Made by a program: the position numbers and the translations under genes. Under the pieces are notes generated by a model. The model was not told the origin of the DNA. It worked only from the letters and a program-made list of their open reading frames with translations, and made no database searches. From positions 1,720,001 through 1,784,000 of the forward strand of contig JACCIC010000099.1 in NCBI GenBank assembly GCA_018907035.1: a DNA stretch of 64,000 nt. Direction: 5' to 3'. Position 1 is the first letter of the stretch, and every line of letters begins with the position of its first letter. This document shows, piece after piece, positions 26,434 through 40,194 of this stretch. This DNA comes from Sycobia sp. Sy_11. Its lineage: Eukaryota > Arthropoda > Insecta > Hymenoptera > Epichrysomallidae.

Positions 26434-26475
<42 letters not shown>
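26021..26475. repeat. (GA)n at 26,021-26,053 and (CT)n at 26,407-26,475
   Basis: The (GA)n array and two close (CT)n arrays flank a GC-rich stretch containing GTCGTCGACGTCGTCGTAGC. They may form part of the regulatory region around the first exon. Confidence 0.85.
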
Positions 26476-26478
<3 letters not shown>

Positions 26479-28790
26479 TCACTCTTCGCTCTTCCCTCGA
26501 TAATAAATGGAAGAAGATGAGCTCGCGCGCGCGTCGAGATTCCAGGGCGCGCGGGCCGTCCGCTGCGTTATGTAGAGATCGGCGCCCGCGCCGGGAATAA
26601 AACAGCCGCAGTGGCGGCGGCTACGTCGCTCAACGAGGAAATACCGCGGGGGCGAGGAGTATAGGGGGGCGGGAGCTTTGGCTTTCCCGAGCCCAAGTCG
26701 TTTGACCACTTCTGGGTGGGTGTATTACTGTGCTACAGGTATGCGCGAGGTACGGGGCTGAGGTCGGCCGATTTTTTCGAGATTAAAAGAGGAAACGAGG
26801 GAGAGAAGGGGGAGATAACCGATGAATTCAGCCGACAGGTTCATTAAAGGTAACGCGGCTTGGAAATGCAATGGAAGGTATTTTAATTCAAGCATCCTTC
26901 CTCGAACGATTCGAACGTTTTGTATTGTCTGTCGCTATTCGTTTTTAACCTCCGGCGCAGCGCATTTGTCTCTCCTACCTGTATACCGAAACCGGGCTCC
27001 CAGGCGCATCGTATGTTTTATTCAGTCTTTGCCGCTTGCAGGTCTCTTTATTACATATACATATACGTGTAATTATTTATGTAGGAGATTTAAAAAAAAA
27101 GCAACTTTCAGCACACCCTCTTGCTTTCATTGTCAACCTGGTATCAAATTCAAATAAAATTGTCCATTTTGTTGAATTTGATGCAGGCTTTTCTTTGTTT
27201 GGTCGCTGCCAGACAAGAAATATTATTTTATTGTTATAATAAATATGTTTGAATATGTATTTATCAAAAAATAACTGCACGAAATAAAAACTTGAACAAA
27301 AAGAATCGCATATGAGATATTGTTTCAAATTCGTTTTAACTTGTAATTTTCAATAAGCAACAAAAATGTATCTATGTGCATTTCTCTCATATAAAAAGCA
27401 TATAAAATGTATAAGATATAATGACTTTAAAATATTTATTGTGATTTTTATTATTTTTATGTGATTATCGAGTTAATCGAATTCAAAAATGACAGTAAAC
27501 AACAATGTCAAAATTGTTAACGATTTATATACAATTTAAAGGGCCATTTTTTATTGAAAGATCAAAGAAGAGTTTCTAATAACGTAAACTCTTACCGTAA
27601 AGCATAGATGCTTTTTATATAAATAATTAACTTTTATTTAAAGAATATTAAATAATGACCGATGTAAGCTATTGATTTAATAGATGATTTCGCGAAATGG
27701 ATAATCCTCTAAAGTATATCTAAATTTTAAAAACAATACATTAGTGCTTAAATTAATTATTGTTTTATAAAAATGCATTTCATGTAGTTTAAATCCATTT
27801 GTACTTATTTAACTATTCTATTCAACTTAACCTTAATATTTTAAACTTGAATGCGAATTAGCCATTCTACTAAGCCTAGAAAAGATTCTAGTTGATCTTT
27901 CTTTCAACTAAAAAAAATTCTAGTTGAACACACACACACACACACAATATAATGCGTTATAAATCTTATGGAAGTACCAAAACGCACAACCACCTAAATC
28001 TAAAATCAAGCCAAAATGCTAATACATATCTCGGTCCAGCGAAAAAATCTGAAACGTCGCGATCGCTCAAGGTCGAGCGCGCGTGCTCTTTGCTCCGCGA
28101 CACTTTCGGCCCCCCCCCCACCCTTGAATACAGGGACGCGACGACCTTGAATTTAGCTCACTGTCTTCCACAACCAATCTTCTCTTTCTTTCGCTCTACC
28201 AGCTCTGGAGTCGCAGCGCACGTGACCGAGCCTTTCTCCTGCAATTATATATATTATATACCGTATGTATTAAACTCGCTTCTTCCACGACAAGAGAATA
28301 ACTTAGACTCTGTATGTGTGTGGGAGGGGGGTGTGAGTGTGGGTGTATATTAGTGTATGTGGTTGTACAGTTCTTTTTACCCTTTTCCTCCTCAACCCTC
28401 TACTCTTGCTTTTAACAGGCCGCGCGCCGCCATACGCTCATCATAATAAGATAAGAAGTCTCGAGTGACGCGGGAAAACACCGTTTGTATATATATATAT
28501 ATATATTGTATACATGAAAAGCGCGCCAGTAGCGCATCTCAGTATAGAGCTCCTGCGTCTAGTTTTACTTTATTTCCCTTACACACGCGGGCGCGAGGGC
28601 GCATCGGCGAAACAATTTTTCCAGATAAGGCTCCGCGGCCGCGCCGGCAATTAGAGGCCGATCGCGAAAGTTTAACAACTTTTAATGGCAGTGTATTGCG
28701 ATAGGTTGTACGTGGGAGAGCAATTTGCGCGTGCGAAAGGTTGAGTGGTAGAGAGGGGGTATTCTTTTCAGACTCGCCGCCCGCTATTGC

Positions 28791-28792
<2 letters not shown>

Positions 28793-28842
<50 letters not shown>
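28793..28842. repeat. (TA)n microsatellite
   Basis: About 25 uninterrupted TA units; a shorter TA run lies at 28,489-28,506. Confidence 0.95.
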
Positions 28843-28847
<5 letters not shown>

Positions 28848-28879
28848 GTATGTAACTAATGCACTAATACTTTTTCGCG

Positions 28880-30828
28880 AGCGCAAATAGGGCGAGGGTC
28901 GGTATTTACGACCATAGTGGCGTTTTAACGAGCGACGCCGCGGTGCGCTTAATTTATCGATTGCTTTGGAAAGTGTATAGAGAACCGCGCGGGTACGAGG
29001 CGAGCCCGAGTACTCTTTATAATATAGCTTGGACTTGGATTTGGAAAAGTATTCTTTGACGCTCGTCTAAAAATGAAGGATTATAAGCATGAAGAATCGC
29101 TGGCCGTAGATAGAAAGACGAATGGAAATTTGATTTTTATTAAACATGATATAATATAGTCAATTTTCAAATAGTAGTATAAAAAATGTATAAATATGCA
29201 GTGACGAAGTATAATATGATGCATATAAAACTAGCATTAAATTTATGCAATTTTACATCGCTGCAATTAAATGTCAGAGTCAAGAAAAGTGTTCTAACAT
29301 CCTATGTATGAAACAAATACTATAAACTTATCGGAGTAAGAAAATCGCAAAACGGAACTATAGAATTTTTACAATTTAACACTATACTTAGTAAAAGTGG
29401 AACTACACAAAAGTATAATCATAAAATACCTAATATTAATTTGTTATTCAATAAATAAAACAGTAAAAAATCGAAGTTATCTTTCGGACCTTAATTATAC
29501 GTATGTACATATGATATCAAATGCTTTGAAAACTATACAAAACAGTGAAAATAAATTCATACTAAACTTAGATTGATCATGGAGTTTGAGAATACGTTTA
29601 TTAATTTTTTATATGAATTTATCAACTGATGTAACATAACGAATTTCAGTAGAAAGGTCGTCAGCGCGCATCTTGAATCTGGCAGAATCATCCGACTGTT
29701 TTACTCAGACACTGTAGGAGGTAACAGTTCCTTATTTCGCACGAATGTTGTAGAGAGGCTATTTATATGTTCTATAATGTGTGTAAATTCAATTTTTTAT
29801 AATTATAATAACCAAAAAATAGCGGCATCTTGAGCGAGTGCTTAACTAACCCAAAAAGACGATCATCTATTTAGAGATTTTACAGGAGGATTTTCTGTAA
29901 TCCTTATAGTCTCGTTTTGATCTTTCGCAATACATTTAGCAAGGTAACGGAATAATAATCTAAGGATTATTTAAATATAATATGTGCTACTAGTCGCAAA
30001 GAGCAAAAGGAATAATTATGGCCGACGTAAGTACACAATAAGTACACGAAAGTATTGCTTGCATTAGTAAAATTTGGAAGTTGTTTAAAACTATATTTCA
30101 AAAAGAAAAACATACCGAAATAAATAAAAGAAAGCGTAAAAAGTGTTATTGTATAATCAAAAATGCATTAAATGCATCATGAAATTTTGTCGTCGAAAAG
30201 GCCTTGCTCAACGAGACTCGTGTAAAGAACTTCGCTTTTAGAAGTAAGTGCTAAATAGTAATGAAATTTGCATTGTATTCTTGAATTTAAAGTAAATTTC
30301 AAGATTCAATTTATTTTACGATATTGAAATGGCGAATAGTGATAAAGTGTGAACTAATATAATAAAAATTAAATACGATAAGAAAATGCCATTTTTACCA
30401 CTGATCCGGTAGTTATGTTTTTAAATAAAAAGTGTGTATTACAGTTATTAAGAGAAATACGCCCATTTAAAAAGTTGTTTTTATTGAATTTCATTTTTTA
30501 TTATGTGCTGAATTATAATCTAATGAAAACAATAATATCATATTCGTTTTTCTTTTTTGAATATGCTATTAGATTATAATATACAATACAATATTTCAAT
30601 AGATATGTGAAATATAAACACTTATTTTATCATTAAAATATTAATTATATCCATTTGCACTCTCTATCCTCTGTAGACTCATGTGATTTTGGTTTTAATG
30701 CATTAATGCATTGGAGCCCTTGTACAAGCGGTGAACGTTTTCTTGGATAAAGTAAAGAGCAAAAAAAATAGCAGTTGGGTATATGCAAAAAAATGAAAGC
30801 TACACATATAGTTGTATTAATTTTTTAT

Positions 30829-30832
<4 letters not shown>
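28880..30832. other. AT-rich intron sequence, nothing recognised
   Basis: After about 29.1 kb the block is very AT-rich. No open frame, repeat array or RNA-like structure is evident. Confidence 0.55.

Positions 30833-30878
<46 letters not shown>
30833..30878. repeat. compound (TA)n-(GT)n microsatellite
   Basis: About 15 TA units followed by about 8 GT units. Confidence 0.9.
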
Positions 30879-31359
30879 ATCTTTATGTTAATTTGAAGAT
30901 TATTTATCTCATCCACGTAAGGAACTACTAGCTATATCAATGCGATAACGTGTAATACCATTTTCCTTTTTGAAATTAACACTCTGAGTCAAAAGCTGAA
31001 ACGGCGATTGCATAGCGCAATTATCTTTTACATTTGTGTGAAACAATTCCCGCTCTAGGCCGAGAATGAAAAATCCACCCATACAATCCAAGCTCCAGGA
31101 GGGTAGAGCAAGAGAGAGGGAGAAAGAAAGAGAGGTAAAGGAAGAAGAAGGAAGAGGTGCCGGAGGAGTGGAGAACCGGGTTTGACTGTAAAGCATATAT
31201 AGGCGGAGGCAGGAGCGTAAAACTTTTTGGCCCCGTCGCCTCGCCAATCTGCGAAGAGGGCACGAGGCGTATATGTAGAGAATTTCAATATTCAAGGCAC
31301 GCCTTCCGGGAGGATGAACTGAAATTAGTAAAAAGAAGTTCTTCCCGGTTCCGCGTATG

Positions 31360-31361
<2 letters not shown>

Positions 31362-31414
<53 letters not shown>

Positions 31415-31452
31415 AAAAACCTTAATATAATAGGTGTGCTTTAGTTGAGGAA

Positions 31453-31483
<31 letters not shown>
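31362..31483. repeat. (TA)n and (GA)n pair
   Basis: (TA)n at 31,362-31,410 is followed by (GA)n at 31,454-31,483 and a ten-base G-run at 31,511-31,520. Confidence 0.9.
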
Positions 31484-31488
<5 letters not shown>

Positions 31489-31995
31489 GAGATAGTGAGA
31501 TAGGGAGTGAGGGGGGGGGGAACACATTTCTCAGACATGAAACTTGAGCCGCCAATAGAAGTGGATCGCCTCTCTCACCACGCGACAAATATCAGAAGAG
31601 CTCGACTTTTGCCTGCATCGATACACACGTATCTGTATATCTATATATCTATATGCCTATATCGCGGCATCAAAAGATAGACGGGTCTTCCGATCTGCAG
31701 TCTCTTTGCCCCTTTTGTGACCTGTTACAAAAAACGTTTCGCGCTTACATTTTATACATGTACACACATATATAATATGCACGCGAGAGACGTCCGAAAA
31801 AAAACGTGCGCGCGCATATATTATATCGAAGGAGTGGACCTGCTAATGTTTATGGGGCTTTGACTCAGTATAATGATATATGTCTATATGCGAATCAGGC
31901 GGCAAAAGTATCCAACTGTAACGAGAGGCGCCTTCAAACGCGAAGCTCGCTGATGTGCGAGACCTTCGCGCACACGATCTCCGCGGCTTGCTGTA

Positions 31996-31997
<2 letters not shown>

Positions 31998-32050
<53 letters not shown>
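31998..32050. repeat. (CT)n microsatellite
   Basis: About 26 uninterrupted CT units. A shorter, interrupted CT-rich patch follows at 32,288-32,330. Confidence 0.95.
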
Positions 32051-32052
<2 letters not shown>

Positions 32053-32288
32053 CTTTCTTTCTATTTCTATATATATAAACATGCGGATGGCAGAGAACTT
32101 TTTTCTTTTTTTTCTAAAGAACGTTAAGTCAACTCTAAAATGAGCAGCTTGAAAAAGTTCCGCAACAGGTTTTAATGTCTCCCCGCCCCCCACCGCCCAA
32201 CGACCCGATAGTTGTGTCTCAGTGCAGCAGGCTCCTGGTATGTTTGGTTTTTGCGCGCGCGCACAGCGGCCGCTTTGCTCGCGCAATA

Positions 32289-32319
<31 letters not shown>

Positions 32320-33870
32320 TTTTCTCTCTATCGCGGTGCCTCGCGAATATTAACTCATTAGCTCGAAAATAACAAGTTTTTCTTAATTAAGACACTCCTC
32401 CTCCTTCTCCGCGGTATTCTTTGTGACGAGTGATACAATTAAATTCCTCTCCCTTCGGCCCTCTCCCTTTACTTTTATTCGAGTTGATTGCGGATGGGTA
32501 AAAATAAAATATGAGTAAATCGTCATAGGTCGCGCATTTTTCTGAAATTGCGAGCATACGTTTATGCACATAATATATATGTATATATATATATATTGCG
32601 AATTATATTCTGGAAGTTGAATATTAGTCGATTGAACAGAGGTAAAATCAGTTAATGGACGTGAAAGGTTAAAAAGTCCAAAAAAGACTGTTGTTCTTTT
32701 AATAAGATTTGCCTTTTACCAAATTATAACTTTTTCCGGTAAAGAGGGAGGGGTTCGTTCATTGATTGGAAAAATTTACGGGTGGATGTAAAAGGCGACG
32801 AAGACTTTATTCTCGATAATTTATCTTCCGTGTACTATAGCACTTAAAAGAACAACTTAAAACTCCATTGTTCGTTTCGTCGTTAAAGAAGGGGGAAATT
32901 CGATTACGCTGAAATTATTCGCTTTCGCAGATAAAGCCAATTTATTAAAATATGCCATCGTCAGCTCGTTCTCTTCTTTCTTTTCTCGTTTTCTTATTTC
33001 TTACTTCGTACACTTATGCGTATATATAAGCCATTGGATATTCTCGAAAGGATCCTCGGTCTAGCGAGAATGAAATAGCTCTGAAAGAAAAAGATTAGAA
33101 ATTCATATCTCCGTCCCGGCTTTAATCCCCGACTTCCTTCCTCGAAATACTATGCAAATTGCCATTGACGCTTCATGCGCTATATAGGAACGGGGCAAGA
33201 AAGCGATTACGGGCCGAACACACCTCCCATTCTCATGAGGCGGCTACCATGTCCGAGAGTGTGTAGGCCAGTCTTACAGCGAGCTGCCATCTCCCGGTCT
33301 TTCGTTTCGATCGACCAACGGAGAACCGAGGGCTTATCCAAAGCCGTAAATTAAGTCGTCTGAATAATTTTTCCCGTATATTCGGCATGCCGTGCTTTCT
33401 ATTTCGGGTGTTTTACGAATCCAAATCCGGGGTCATAATTTTTCTGCTGCCTCAGGTTTTGTGAATATATTTTCAACTGAAAGAGCAAATGCGTGATTTT
33501 GACCTATATTTCCGGTTTGGTATAGGATTGAAAATTTTTCTTTTTCAAGAATCAGAAAACGGTATTAAAAGCATACAAGATTTAAAAATTTAAGAAACTT
33601 CAGGAACTGCAGCGATTTTAGACATACGATAAGATCTTGTAAATTTCATATTTTAAATCTAGTAAAGCCCAAACGTAGAGACGTCCAAAGACCAATCTCA
33701 AGATAATTAGCCGTGAAATACAAATTTATAAATGAATTACAAACTCATAAGATCTGAACCCATAAGATCAAAACTCCAATATATTCTAAATCTTTAAAGC
33801 CCAAACTAATAAATTTCAAATGCAAGGCACTAAAAAAAATATATATATAGCCATATATATAAAAATATAT

Positions 33871-33895
33871 ATAGCCTCCGTTTACCGGAGGCTAT
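33871..33895. repeat. perfect inverted repeat, 10-bp stem and 5-nt loop
   Basis: ATAGCCTCCG, loop TTTAC, CGGAGGCTAT: a perfect GC-containing hairpin directly after a TA-rich stretch. It does not match the histone mRNA stem-loop consensus. It could be a small TE terminus or a chance palindrome. Confidence 0.6.
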
Positions 33896-33899
33896 TTAC

Positions 33900-35383
33900 T
33901 AAAATACCACTGCGGCAGCCACTCGTGCGATACGCGCGAGCGAAATATTATTATATTACAATGGTTTAAGGAAAAACGCGCAGGGTACGTATAAGTTAGC
34001 CGACGCGTCTCGTTGTATACAATTATATATAGTCATATACCATGCTCTCTTTTTCCATGATTGTATCTCTATATGCGGCTTTGTCTGTTTGTACTTAATA
34101 TATATGTTTGCACGTGCGCTCGCGATTGTGCTGGTGAGCGCCTACGTTCTTCCACCGAGCCGATTTCAAACTCTCTCGATATTTAATGAACTCGTCTAGC
34201 GTGGGCTAGCGCTTTTTCATATAGAATAAGTGCAATTTTATTTATATTGACTTGTTATTTGTTCGTGTTGATCTTAGGTATCGAACGAGTATGGTAATCA
34301 ATAACAACTATTGTTTACACATTTATCTATTATTTTTTTTCAATAAAAATTACAGATATTTACAAGAATGTCAATTTGAATTTTTTAAAAATTTTTGTAG
34401 AATAATAAAAAAAACTGGATATCAAAATAATTTCAATCATATTTCAATTATAAGTTTCTGAAAAAATCTTATACGATGGAGTTAATGAATCACGATTTTC
34501 GATTATCCGAAATAATGAATCACGATTTTCCTCTTTTAGTTACATAGATTAACCGCTAATGAGTTTCTATTTCTAAATTCGTTAAAGACTAATTTACTGA
34601 CTTATATTCTATAAATATTGAAATCAGTTACTAAAATTTACTTTTTTTATATTGGCAAATGTCAATCTTTCATAAGGCCTCCACGCATATTAATACAAAA
34701 TCTACATTTGAAGACCATTCAATGATAACATTCATTATTTGATAATACACGGAAATTAAAATAAATTATAAAAAGATTAAATTGATAAAAATGTAAATAA
34801 AAATCTAGAATACATTATTCGATAGATAAATATTTATGAAAATTTTAGCTTTCATACCCCAAATGTATTTTTAGGAGCATATATAATAATATATAAGCCA
34901 GTTATATATCTAGATAACTCTAAAACTTACTTTATACTTATAAGAATAAAAAAATTATAAAGTTTTTCGTTTTATATGCAATAGTAATTTACTTTTATTT
35001 CATCAACTAAGGAATTAATAGACATCAAAATATATGCATAATCAAGCTCGTTATTAATAAAACGTAAAAATTTTTAAAAGTTAAAATTGATCAATATACG
35101 GTCCGAAATCGCTCGTAATACTTATGAAATGGCTATAAACAGATTAAATATTGTTATGACTAAATGAATATCTCTAAATGAAAACTGCTTATTGCATTTC
35201 AGTTGAATACATCGATAAAGTGTCTTTCCATAATACAAAAATACATCGACTACTCATTAAAAACGATTCGTGCATCCAATTTACCTCTATGAACTTAATT
35301 TTCCAACTTCTATCAATTTTAATCGCACAATTTGTTGTTAATTATATTCATCTATAAAAGGCGCATGCGTGCTATTAGATAAG
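33900..35383. other. AT-rich intron sequence with an 18-bp direct repeat
   Basis: A GC-richer stretch at 33,900-34,210 is followed by very AT-rich DNA. The only structure is TAATGAATCACGATTTTC repeated at 34,483-34,500 and 34,513-34,530. Confidence 0.5.
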
Positions 35384-35388
35384 TGCAG

Positions 35389-35442
<54 letters not shown>

Positions 35443-35447
35443 CTGCA
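35384..35447. repeat. 64-bp perfect palindrome with a (TA)25 core
   Basis: TGCAGAT, 25 TA units, then ATCTGCA: the unique 7-base arms outside the TA array are exact reverse complements, so the whole 64 bases form a perfect palindrome. Other TA arrays here lack matched unique arms. It could extrude as a cruciform. Confidence 0.9.
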
Positions 35448-35591
35448 GTCGTTTAATGTGCGTGGTTTTAAAAGGGACGAGGTCGCGCAAGGGGTCGCGA
35501 GTATGATGGCGGAAGGGGGGCAGGGGGAGAAAGAGATGGCCGCGGTTAAGAAAAATCACTGGGCTTTCAACGTGAGCGCTCGGCTATACAC

Positions 35592-35592
35592 G

Positions 35593-35624
<32 letters not shown>

Positions 35625-35669
35625 TCTCTATATATTTTAGATGGAACGTGGAACGATGTGGAAGAGGAG

Positions 35670-35751
<82 letters not shown>
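35592..35751. repeat. (TA)n followed by a long (GA)n array
   Basis: (TA)n at 35,592-35,620 is followed by about 35 GA units at 35,682-35,751, among the longest GA tracts in the window. Confidence 0.95.
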
Positions 35752-35753
<2 letters not shown>

Positions 35754-36230
35754 AAGAGAGAATTGCTTGGCCTCAAGTAGATCGCCTCATTCACGTGACT
35801 GTTATATGCGGATCTGCAGCGGATGGGCCATTTGTTACCAAAGAAAAATCCAAAGAAGTCTCTTTTTTATTGCACGTGCGACTCCGGCGCATTAATGGAC
35901 TATACGACTATACGAATTCGGGATGATACTGTACCGTTTATCATCTGTATTTTTAGATATTTTGTGCATAATTTACATATATACACGATTTTCAAAGACA
36001 CGTTCGTTTGAATGTATATTTATAGCTACGCGAGGAAAAAATGGCCCCTCATCAAAGTAACGACACTTTTATATATATATATAGGGTGTCGAGAAGAGAC
36101 TCGTTTGCAATTTGGCCTGCTCCTTGAGCAGATCTTAACCTCTTTTCGCGCAACCAATCGAGACTTTTCATACGTACACACAAACACATTTGAAGAAGGT
36201 CGTAGAATCGTATATATGAACGATTGTTTG

Positions 36231-36232
<2 letters not shown>

Positions 36233-36284
<52 letters not shown>

Positions 36285-36460
36285 AGATAGTCTCCAGCCC
36301 ATCGCAGCAAAGTCACAGTATATACGGTACACGTAAACAGCTGTTGTGTGGATCGCTCGTATATGTGGCTCGAGGACGCTATCGATTCTCATATGGGGAT
36401 AGAGAGGGGGGCAGCAAGGTCGCCGTTGCAAACCCGGCGCGAGACGCGATTAAAAAGACG

Positions 36461-36506
<46 letters not shown>
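36233..36506. repeat. two (TA)n arrays
   Basis: Arrays at 36,233-36,281 and 36,462-36,506, about 180 bases apart. With those at 35.4-35.75 kb they form the densest microsatellite cluster of the window. Confidence 0.95.
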
Positions 36507-36508
<2 letters not shown>

Positions 36509-36666
36509 CTGGAGAGTCTCTCCATAGCATGTAATAGCCTTCAGTCGTCTCGCGATACGGTCGGCCGCGCGCGCTCCTCACGAGTTTCAACGATCATAAT
36601 AGCGAGCCGAGCGATTGGATGTTATCTATTAATTTGGCGACTTCTTTGTAGGAGACGCCAGCAGTA

Positions 36667-38131
36667 AGGCGAGAGGGGGTCATCATTAAGTTGTAGAGCG
36701 GATTGACGGTGTTAAATTTAACCAGTGACTCGTCGTTCGGTGGAAGGAAGAGCCGATCGGTACAGTATAGTGATGGAGGGATCGGAAACGGCTATTTTTG
36801 GTACTTCGGAGTGGCGCTCATAGTCGCATATTATGTGCTTTAAATTTTCATAAAATACTATGTATTTACAGTCCTTTAGACCAGAACGTGTAGCATAAAA
36901 GTATACGATAAACGTCAGTATATAGATGTATATTGGTGTATATAATGTAAAAGTTCCCGCGTGACAATATAGGAAAATGCATACCGAATATTGAGACACG
37001 TATACGGGGCAAAAATGCAAAGCCAGAGGCAGTTTGAAAGTTTTCCAAGCTTTCTTTATATATATATCATTTCAAATTTGTAAGCCTGGCTTTATACAGA
37101 GATTTTCTATGCTCGAAAAGTTGAATTTATTTGAAATTTTTGTTTTTTGAATATATAGATTTTCCCACTATTTTTAGCGTTCATACCTAGAATATACGTA
37201 AAAACTGATGTATCAAAATAAGTTGGTTGTATAAAAGTTTGTTAAGAATCTGATGTAAATTTTCGTCTAGAAAACTATTTTAAGTTTTGCAATGTTATCG
37301 CTTATATTAAAAAATTCATAGAAATATTTTAATTATTTGAATCAAGTATACTTTAATTAAAGAGTGTAGAATTATAGTACTTACGTTCGGTTGTGCTTCA
37401 GCTTTTTGATCGATTTATTTCGTAATCAAAATCAGTTTAAGTCAGACCATGATGTCAATAAAGAGGTATTACTAATAAAAAGATAAAATACCGTTGAAAA
37501 TTAAAACATTAATTTGATCTGTTACATCTCATGAAAACTTTAGCAACTTTAAATATATCATTTTCATTCAATATCTAACTTTTTGCTAAATGATATTCAA
37601 GTATTCATATCAATTTATCCTTATATATTAAACTAAATTTGAAACAGTGTAAACGAAGTTGGCTTTATTATAACAAAAAAAAAGAAAACAAAGTTCTCCT
37701 GTACAAATCCTCGATAATTATAAAAAAAACAGTCGTCAAAATATTATTTAAGAATTATTCATTGTTATTTTGTATAATTTTTTTTCATGTTGTATTTATA
37801 TCGTTTAAATATATAGTCATTATTTTACCGAGAGCAAAATATTGAAATACTTTTTAAATAATACAAAGTTCCTAGCACTTTCATTAATTAACTAGATGCT
37901 TGTCCATTAATAATCAATTATTGATTCGACTCTTTAATTAACAATTGCGCAGAACCAATGGAGCGCAAAAATTTGTGATTCCCCTCGGAATTAATAAGAA
38001 AAAGTAGAACCGTAAAAAAGAAGATAATATCAATAAATCCGAAATTCGCTCATCCTCGATGAACCCTATCACCCCGTCCTTTTTTTATAGCGATGATCGA
38101 AAGGTCAAAGCTCCCTCGCTGAAAATTTAAT
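36667..38131. other. AT-rich intron sequence
   Basis: No gene-like frame or array is present. The open frames here are products of AT-rich codons. Confidence 0.55.
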
Positions 38132-38138
38132 TTGAATA

Positions 38139-38142
<4 letters not shown>

Positions 38143-38189
<47 letters not shown>
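38143..38189. repeat. (TA)n microsatellite
   Basis: About 23 uninterrupted TA units, followed by a GC-richer stretch to 38,620 containing (GC)n at 38,455-38,470. Confidence 0.95.
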
Positions 38190-38191
<2 letters not shown>

Positions 38192-38905
38192 TCTGGAGCA
38201 CACCTGCTTCATATTCCTTTCTCTCCCATAGGGAGTTTAATTAAACAATCGCGGACAGATTTTTTTTCGTCGCGATCGTGTAATCACCGATGTGCCGACG
38301 AGTTAATTAATAAGCCCGAATCTCGCTAGCGTGTGTGCGCATGTCGATGTGTATATGTATAGGTGCATCAGCCGTCGTTCAAATGCAAAAGAAAACGTGA
38401 CGGGTACCGCCGGAATACAATGCATCTCGTTTTTTAAGAGACTGCTTCATCGAGCGCGCGCGCGCGCGCGAGGTCGGATGGGAGGCATTTGCCGTGGAGT
38501 GCCTTGGCGCCGGTAAAGATGTAATGCGCGATCGCGATGCAATCGTCGCGCTCGCGCACGCGTTCAACCGCGACGGAAAAACATATTCCCGCGGATGGAG
38601 AAGTACACCAACGCGATGGAGACTCTTCTATTTGTTTTGCTTCCTCGCTTCCATGCTATTCTTAGCATTAAAGGTCGATTCGCATAATTGCAGTGTGTGC
38701 GCGTGTATATTTGTTTGTACATGTATGTGTATATGTTAATGTATGTGAGTGCGTGCGTAGGTGCCTGCGCGTGTGCACGACATAGAGTATACGAATCACA
38801 CGAACGTTGATGGCTGTGCTAATTGAACTCATTACCCCCTTGCTTCCCCTATCTATTCTCTGTTTTCTTCTTCTTTTCTTCCTTTGTTACTTTGTTATGC
38901 ATACA

Positions 38906-38907
<2 letters not shown>

Positions 38908-38953
<46 letters not shown>
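38908..38953. repeat. (TA)n microsatellite
   Basis: About 23 TA units, preceded by a TG/GT-rich run at 38,690-38,775. Confidence 0.95.
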
Positions 38954-38957
<4 letters not shown>

Positions 38958-39069
38958 CTTGTATTTCTGGTATGAATATTACGGGTGAGAGAATCGCTGG
39001 AGTACACCATGAAAATGCCGGTTGTACTCTACTTCGCGGCCATACCTGCGAGCGGCATTTATTTGCCAC

Positions 39070-40160
39070 TTAAATCTTGTGTATGTATTATTTGCAAAAC
39101 GCTAAGCTGTCTAAAGCACTGCGTGATACCTATATATACATAGTGATGATATGATTGATGATAAATTGAAATAACTTAATTAGTAAATTTCTTCAAGAAA
39201 TTATAGTTCAAATTAGTCTTTGCATACAGATTAAATCAAAACTTTGTCAAGATTGAATAAAAGATGTATTTGTTCCAAAAATTTCATAAAAATGTAATGA
39301 ATTATATAATAACAAATTAATGGTCATCGTCGAATAACAATTGCATCTTCTTTGGCGACATCGTCAAATTCAAGATCAAAGAGATGCAATCAAAGTATAT
39401 ACTCGTATGTTTATGTTAAGAAAGCAAATTAGCTGATGTATTATATATAAAAATGCACTTTTAAATTCATCGAGACTGTATAATTCGAGCTTCACAATTC
39501 AGAATGTCGCGGATGAAATTAATTAGAGGTAACGTATCTAAAGCCACTCGAAGTGGTCGGAAAAGCTACCCGTCGTACGAAAGAGGAACCTTATGGAATC
39601 GGCCCGAATGGTTCTTTAGGAGACGAGTATGTGTGTGTATGTGTGCGCTCGCGCGCGCGCTATCTCTCTAGATTTCGTGATTATAGCGCAGATAGACACA
39701 ACTGGTACTGTCACACACATGTACGCGGGCGCACACAAACGCACATCAATACTCGGGAAAGTCGAAAGTCTCGCGTGACAAGGCTCGCGCGACTTTAGTG
39801 TATGCCTGCGCACGAGTTATTGAGCACAGCGTGGGAATTTATGTGGAGAGAGGCGAGGCAGCCCGAGAGACGTGAATATATATATATATATATATGAGAG
39901 GGACTACCGATCGTGTATATCGTCCAAATCTGTCCCTCCTCGAGGTGCTCGCGCTCTTACGTCAAGCACCGAGTAATATTTGAGCTCGCATTGTATTTCG
40001 AATCCGTAAGATTCCCACGTATATCGAAAATTTTCGATTATATGTATACGAATAGATGACTGTTTCGAGAAAATTAATACTTTAATACTTTAAACTTCAA
40101 ATAGTTTATGCTCGATTTATGCAAATTCAAATCCGACGCGACTGCAGAGTATTTCAACCG

Positions 40161-40194
<34 letters not shown>

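Noticed and set aside
35353..35390. TATAAAAG followed by GCGCATGCG as a promoter
   Set aside because: The expected start would fall into the edge of the 64-bp palindrome. No leader-like or coding sequence follows, so the evidence is too thin.
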